DNA from: Paraburkholderia dinghuensis
Lineage (GTDB): Bacteria; Pseudomonadota; Gammaproteobacteria; Burkholderiales; Burkholderiaceae
Direction of reading: 5' to 3'
Assembly (NCBI RefSeq): GCF_003837865.1
Contig: NZ_RQIS01000013.1
Coordinates: 415 to 64,414 of the forward strand
DNA: 64,000 bases
In this document: one piece after another, positions 62,530 through 64,000 of the stretch
How the letters are laid out: every line of letters starts with the position of its first letter
How positions within the stretch are numbered: the stretch's first letter is position 1
Translations under genes and position numbers: made by a program
Notes under the pieces: model-generated
Told to the model about the DNA's origin: nothing
Seen by the model: the letters and a program-made list of their open reading frames with translations, nothing else
Database searches by the model: none

Positions 62530-62820
62530 TCACGATCGTCGATCACCGCCTGATCGACGCGGCGAGCCGGTGTGGTTCACCGTTGCAGTGGCACCGGATT
62601 GGTTCTGTCCGCGTTTGCTCAGCGGTTCGAGCAAATCCCTCAGGCCGTTATGGTCGATCTCGTGCATCAAGGCGAGCAACCGGCCGATCTCGCCCCGCGG
62701 AAACCCTTCACGCGCCATCCAGTTAAGGTAGTGCCCGGGGAGGTCGGAGATGAGCCGGCCTTTGTATTTGCCAAAGGGCATCGTCAGGGTGACGAGGCGT
62801 TCAAGGTCTGGGATTTCCAT
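62530..62820 (-). CDS. DUF3820-family protein
   Basis: A 96-residue protein using the ATG at 62820 (MEIPDLERLVTLTMPFGKYKGRLISDLPGHYLNWMAREGFP). The MPFGKYKG and GHYLNW motifs are the hallmark of DUF3820, also called a putative quorum-sensing-regulated virulence factor in Pseudomonas. Its biochemical role is not established. The last 30 residues are polar and variable. The upstream extension of the frame is not family-like. Confidence 0.75.
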   Translation of the reverse strand: MEIPDLERLVTLTMPFGKYKGRLISDLPGHYLNWMAREGFPRGEIGRLLALMHEIDHNGLRDLLEPLSKRGQNQSGATATVNHTGSPRRSGGDRRS

Positions 62821-63079
62821 GGCGGGTATTGTGCACGGTTTTCCATCCCGGCACGGCACACCCATAGCGTGCCGACCAATCCAGCACGACTGCAGGTCGT
62901 GAAACCGGCTGAGCGTAACGATCGGAGTGCCCAATCGCTGATGCCCGGCGGTGGGAGACGATCAGTTCCCACTCTCACGTTCAGCATTCCGGCACGCGAT
63001 AAGCGTAAAGCGGCGCAGCATTGCGTCGGGCAGACGGCGGCTCAGCATCGCTGCCTGCAACGCCAGCGCCTGCGGTTCG

Positions 63080-63880
63080 CTATCTCAACTTGCCGAGCCA
63101 CAGCGCGGTGAGCGCTGAGCGACTCCGGACGTTGAATTTGGTGTAGATCGACTTGATGTGGACATGCGTCGTGTTCGGACTCTGGTCGAGCTTCTGCGCG
63201 ATCTGCTTTTCCGTGAGTCCGTCAAGCAGCCACAGCAACACGCTTCGCTCGGCCGGCGTCAGGGGAGCGTCGGCGATAAGGAGGCCGTGGCTGAGCAGTT
63301 GCTGCCGGTAATACCATCTCAGCCCATGCATCACGAAGCCCAGAAGCGCGAGATCCGGCGCCGTGAAGCGGGGTGCCTGCACCTCGCGAAACACGAAGAG
63401 ATGAATCCGCACATCGTCGTTGAGCGAGCAACGCACCTGGATGCTGTCGCCGTGACCGACTTCGAGGTAGTGGCGGCGATAGTGCTCACCTTCAAACCAT
63501 TCAGCGGGCATCGCCTCGAAGAGCAGGTTGGCGCGGAACGGCTCGCTCCCCGCCATGGCCACGACATGTGACGAGTCGACTTTGCCGGACCAGAGCGTGT
63601 CGAACTGCTCCTGCACGGAAGCGACCATCGCGGGGACCGGATGCAGGAGCCGAACCAGGCGTGGCCGCCAGCCGAACAAAGGATCCATTGGCGCGGGCGA
63701 AGGCAATCGCACAACGACGGCCCAAAGCGCATTCTGTGCCGTGACCATCGCACAGAGCGTGGTCAGCAAATGGGTCAGCGCGGCATCGCCTTCGCCCGCG
63801 GAGAACCCGGCCAGCCGATCCCAGAGTGCAAAGACGTCATCGTTGAGCGCTGGATTGGCGGCATTCGCGAATGGATGCAT
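63080..63880 (-). CDS. LuxR-type (HTH) transcriptional regulator
   Basis: A 266-residue regulator. The C-terminal 65 residues are a LuxR/GerE helix-turn-helix: LTPAERSVLLWLLDGLTEKQIAQKLDQSPNTTHVHIKSIYTKFNVRSRSAL. The N-terminal 190 residues are a helical-beta sensor of no clear family, with many Trp and Phe. No autoinducer-binding domain signature is evident. It is not in a two-component pair, so it is an orphan regulator. Confidence 0.8.
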   Translation of the reverse strand: MHPFANAANPALNDDVFALWDRLAGFSAGEGDAALTHLLTTLCAMVTAQNALWAVVVRLPSPAPMDPLFGWRPRLVRLLHPVPAMVASVQEQFDTLWSGKVDSSHVVAMAGSEPFRANLLFEAMPAEWFEGEHYRRHYLEVGHGDSIQVRCSLNDDVRIHLFVFREVQAPRFTAPDLALLGFVMHGLRWYYRQQLLSHGLLIADAPLTPAERSVLLWLLDGLTEKQIAQKLDQSPNTTHVHIKSIYTKFNVRSRSALTALWLGKLR

Positions 63881-64000
63881 GTCGTCCCCACGAAAAATGG
63901 GCGGATCACCGATCTTCGGTGATTTTGGCCCTGCCTGACAAGGGCGTTCGTGCGGAAGCCCTGTTCAATGGGAGCATCTCAGACTTCCATGCCATTCGAC

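Noticed and set aside
1..64000. CRISPR arrays, rRNA and tRNA genes
   Set aside because: No regularly spaced repeat-spacer pattern, no rRNA-like sequence and no tRNA cloverleaf with a TTCGAA-type arm was seen on reading the window. A dedicated scan would be needed to exclude a divergent tRNA.

Overview
The window looks like DNA of a betaproteobacterium of the order Burkholderiales (Burkholderia, Paraburkholderia or Caballeronia). The reasons are the high GC content, dense GC-ending codons, a DUF4148 lipoprotein, classic Burkholderia-type porins, MHS-type MFS transporters, many LysR/IclR/AraC regulators and the insertion-sequence families present. This is inferred from gene content; no rRNA, tRNA, origin or partition gene is visible. 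The many broken genes suggest an accessory region of a chromosome or a megaplasmid.

Region 1 (1-7,600): the right end of a broken IS3 element and a LysR C-terminal stub are followed by a catabolic locus. Two acyl-CoA dehydrogenase subunits and a MaoC-fold protein lie on the minus strand. A transporter, a CaiB/BaiF CoA-transferase and an IclR regulator lie on the plus strand. A shared intergenic region carries palindromes that could be the regulator's operators. The set reads as import, CoA activation and dehydrogenation of an unidentified organic acid.

Region 2 (7,600-24,900): a decaying accessory zone. It holds a frameshifted TraB/GumN gene, a doubly broken YhcG-type nuclease, an HU stub, a defective TGT...ACA transposon with 174-bp inverted repeats next to the end of a related element, and IS5 fragments. 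It also holds a fimbrial chaperone remnant, an apparently intact Phd/PIN toxin-antitoxin operon with a third gene, a broken PcfJ-like / DUF4034 gene pair, an orphan SUKH-type gene, porin and LysE remnants, and a complete IS66 element.

Region 3 (25,000-50,000): mostly intact housekeeping and accessory genes. These are pqiABC, a CSS-type EAL phosphodiesterase, an SDR/AraC pair, a BON protein, a chemoreceptor, LysR regulators, a LysE exporter, a zinc alcohol dehydrogenase, a CBS protein, an amino-acid antiporter, a FadD-type ligase, an aldo/keto reductase and a YaiI protein, plus several small exported proteins.

Region 4 (50,000-64,000): a GH10 xylanase lipoprotein, an OmpA-like protein, an acetyl-CoA hydrolase/transferase, a cupin and an EamA exporter come first. 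A compact locus follows: LysR, then a class-I amidotransferase-type gamma-glutamyl hydrolase, a DUF2817 M14-like zinc hydrolase, an MHS transporter and a porin. It reads as an uptake-and-hydrolysis system for an amide or acyl-amino-acid compound. A DUF3820 protein and a LuxR-type regulator close the window.
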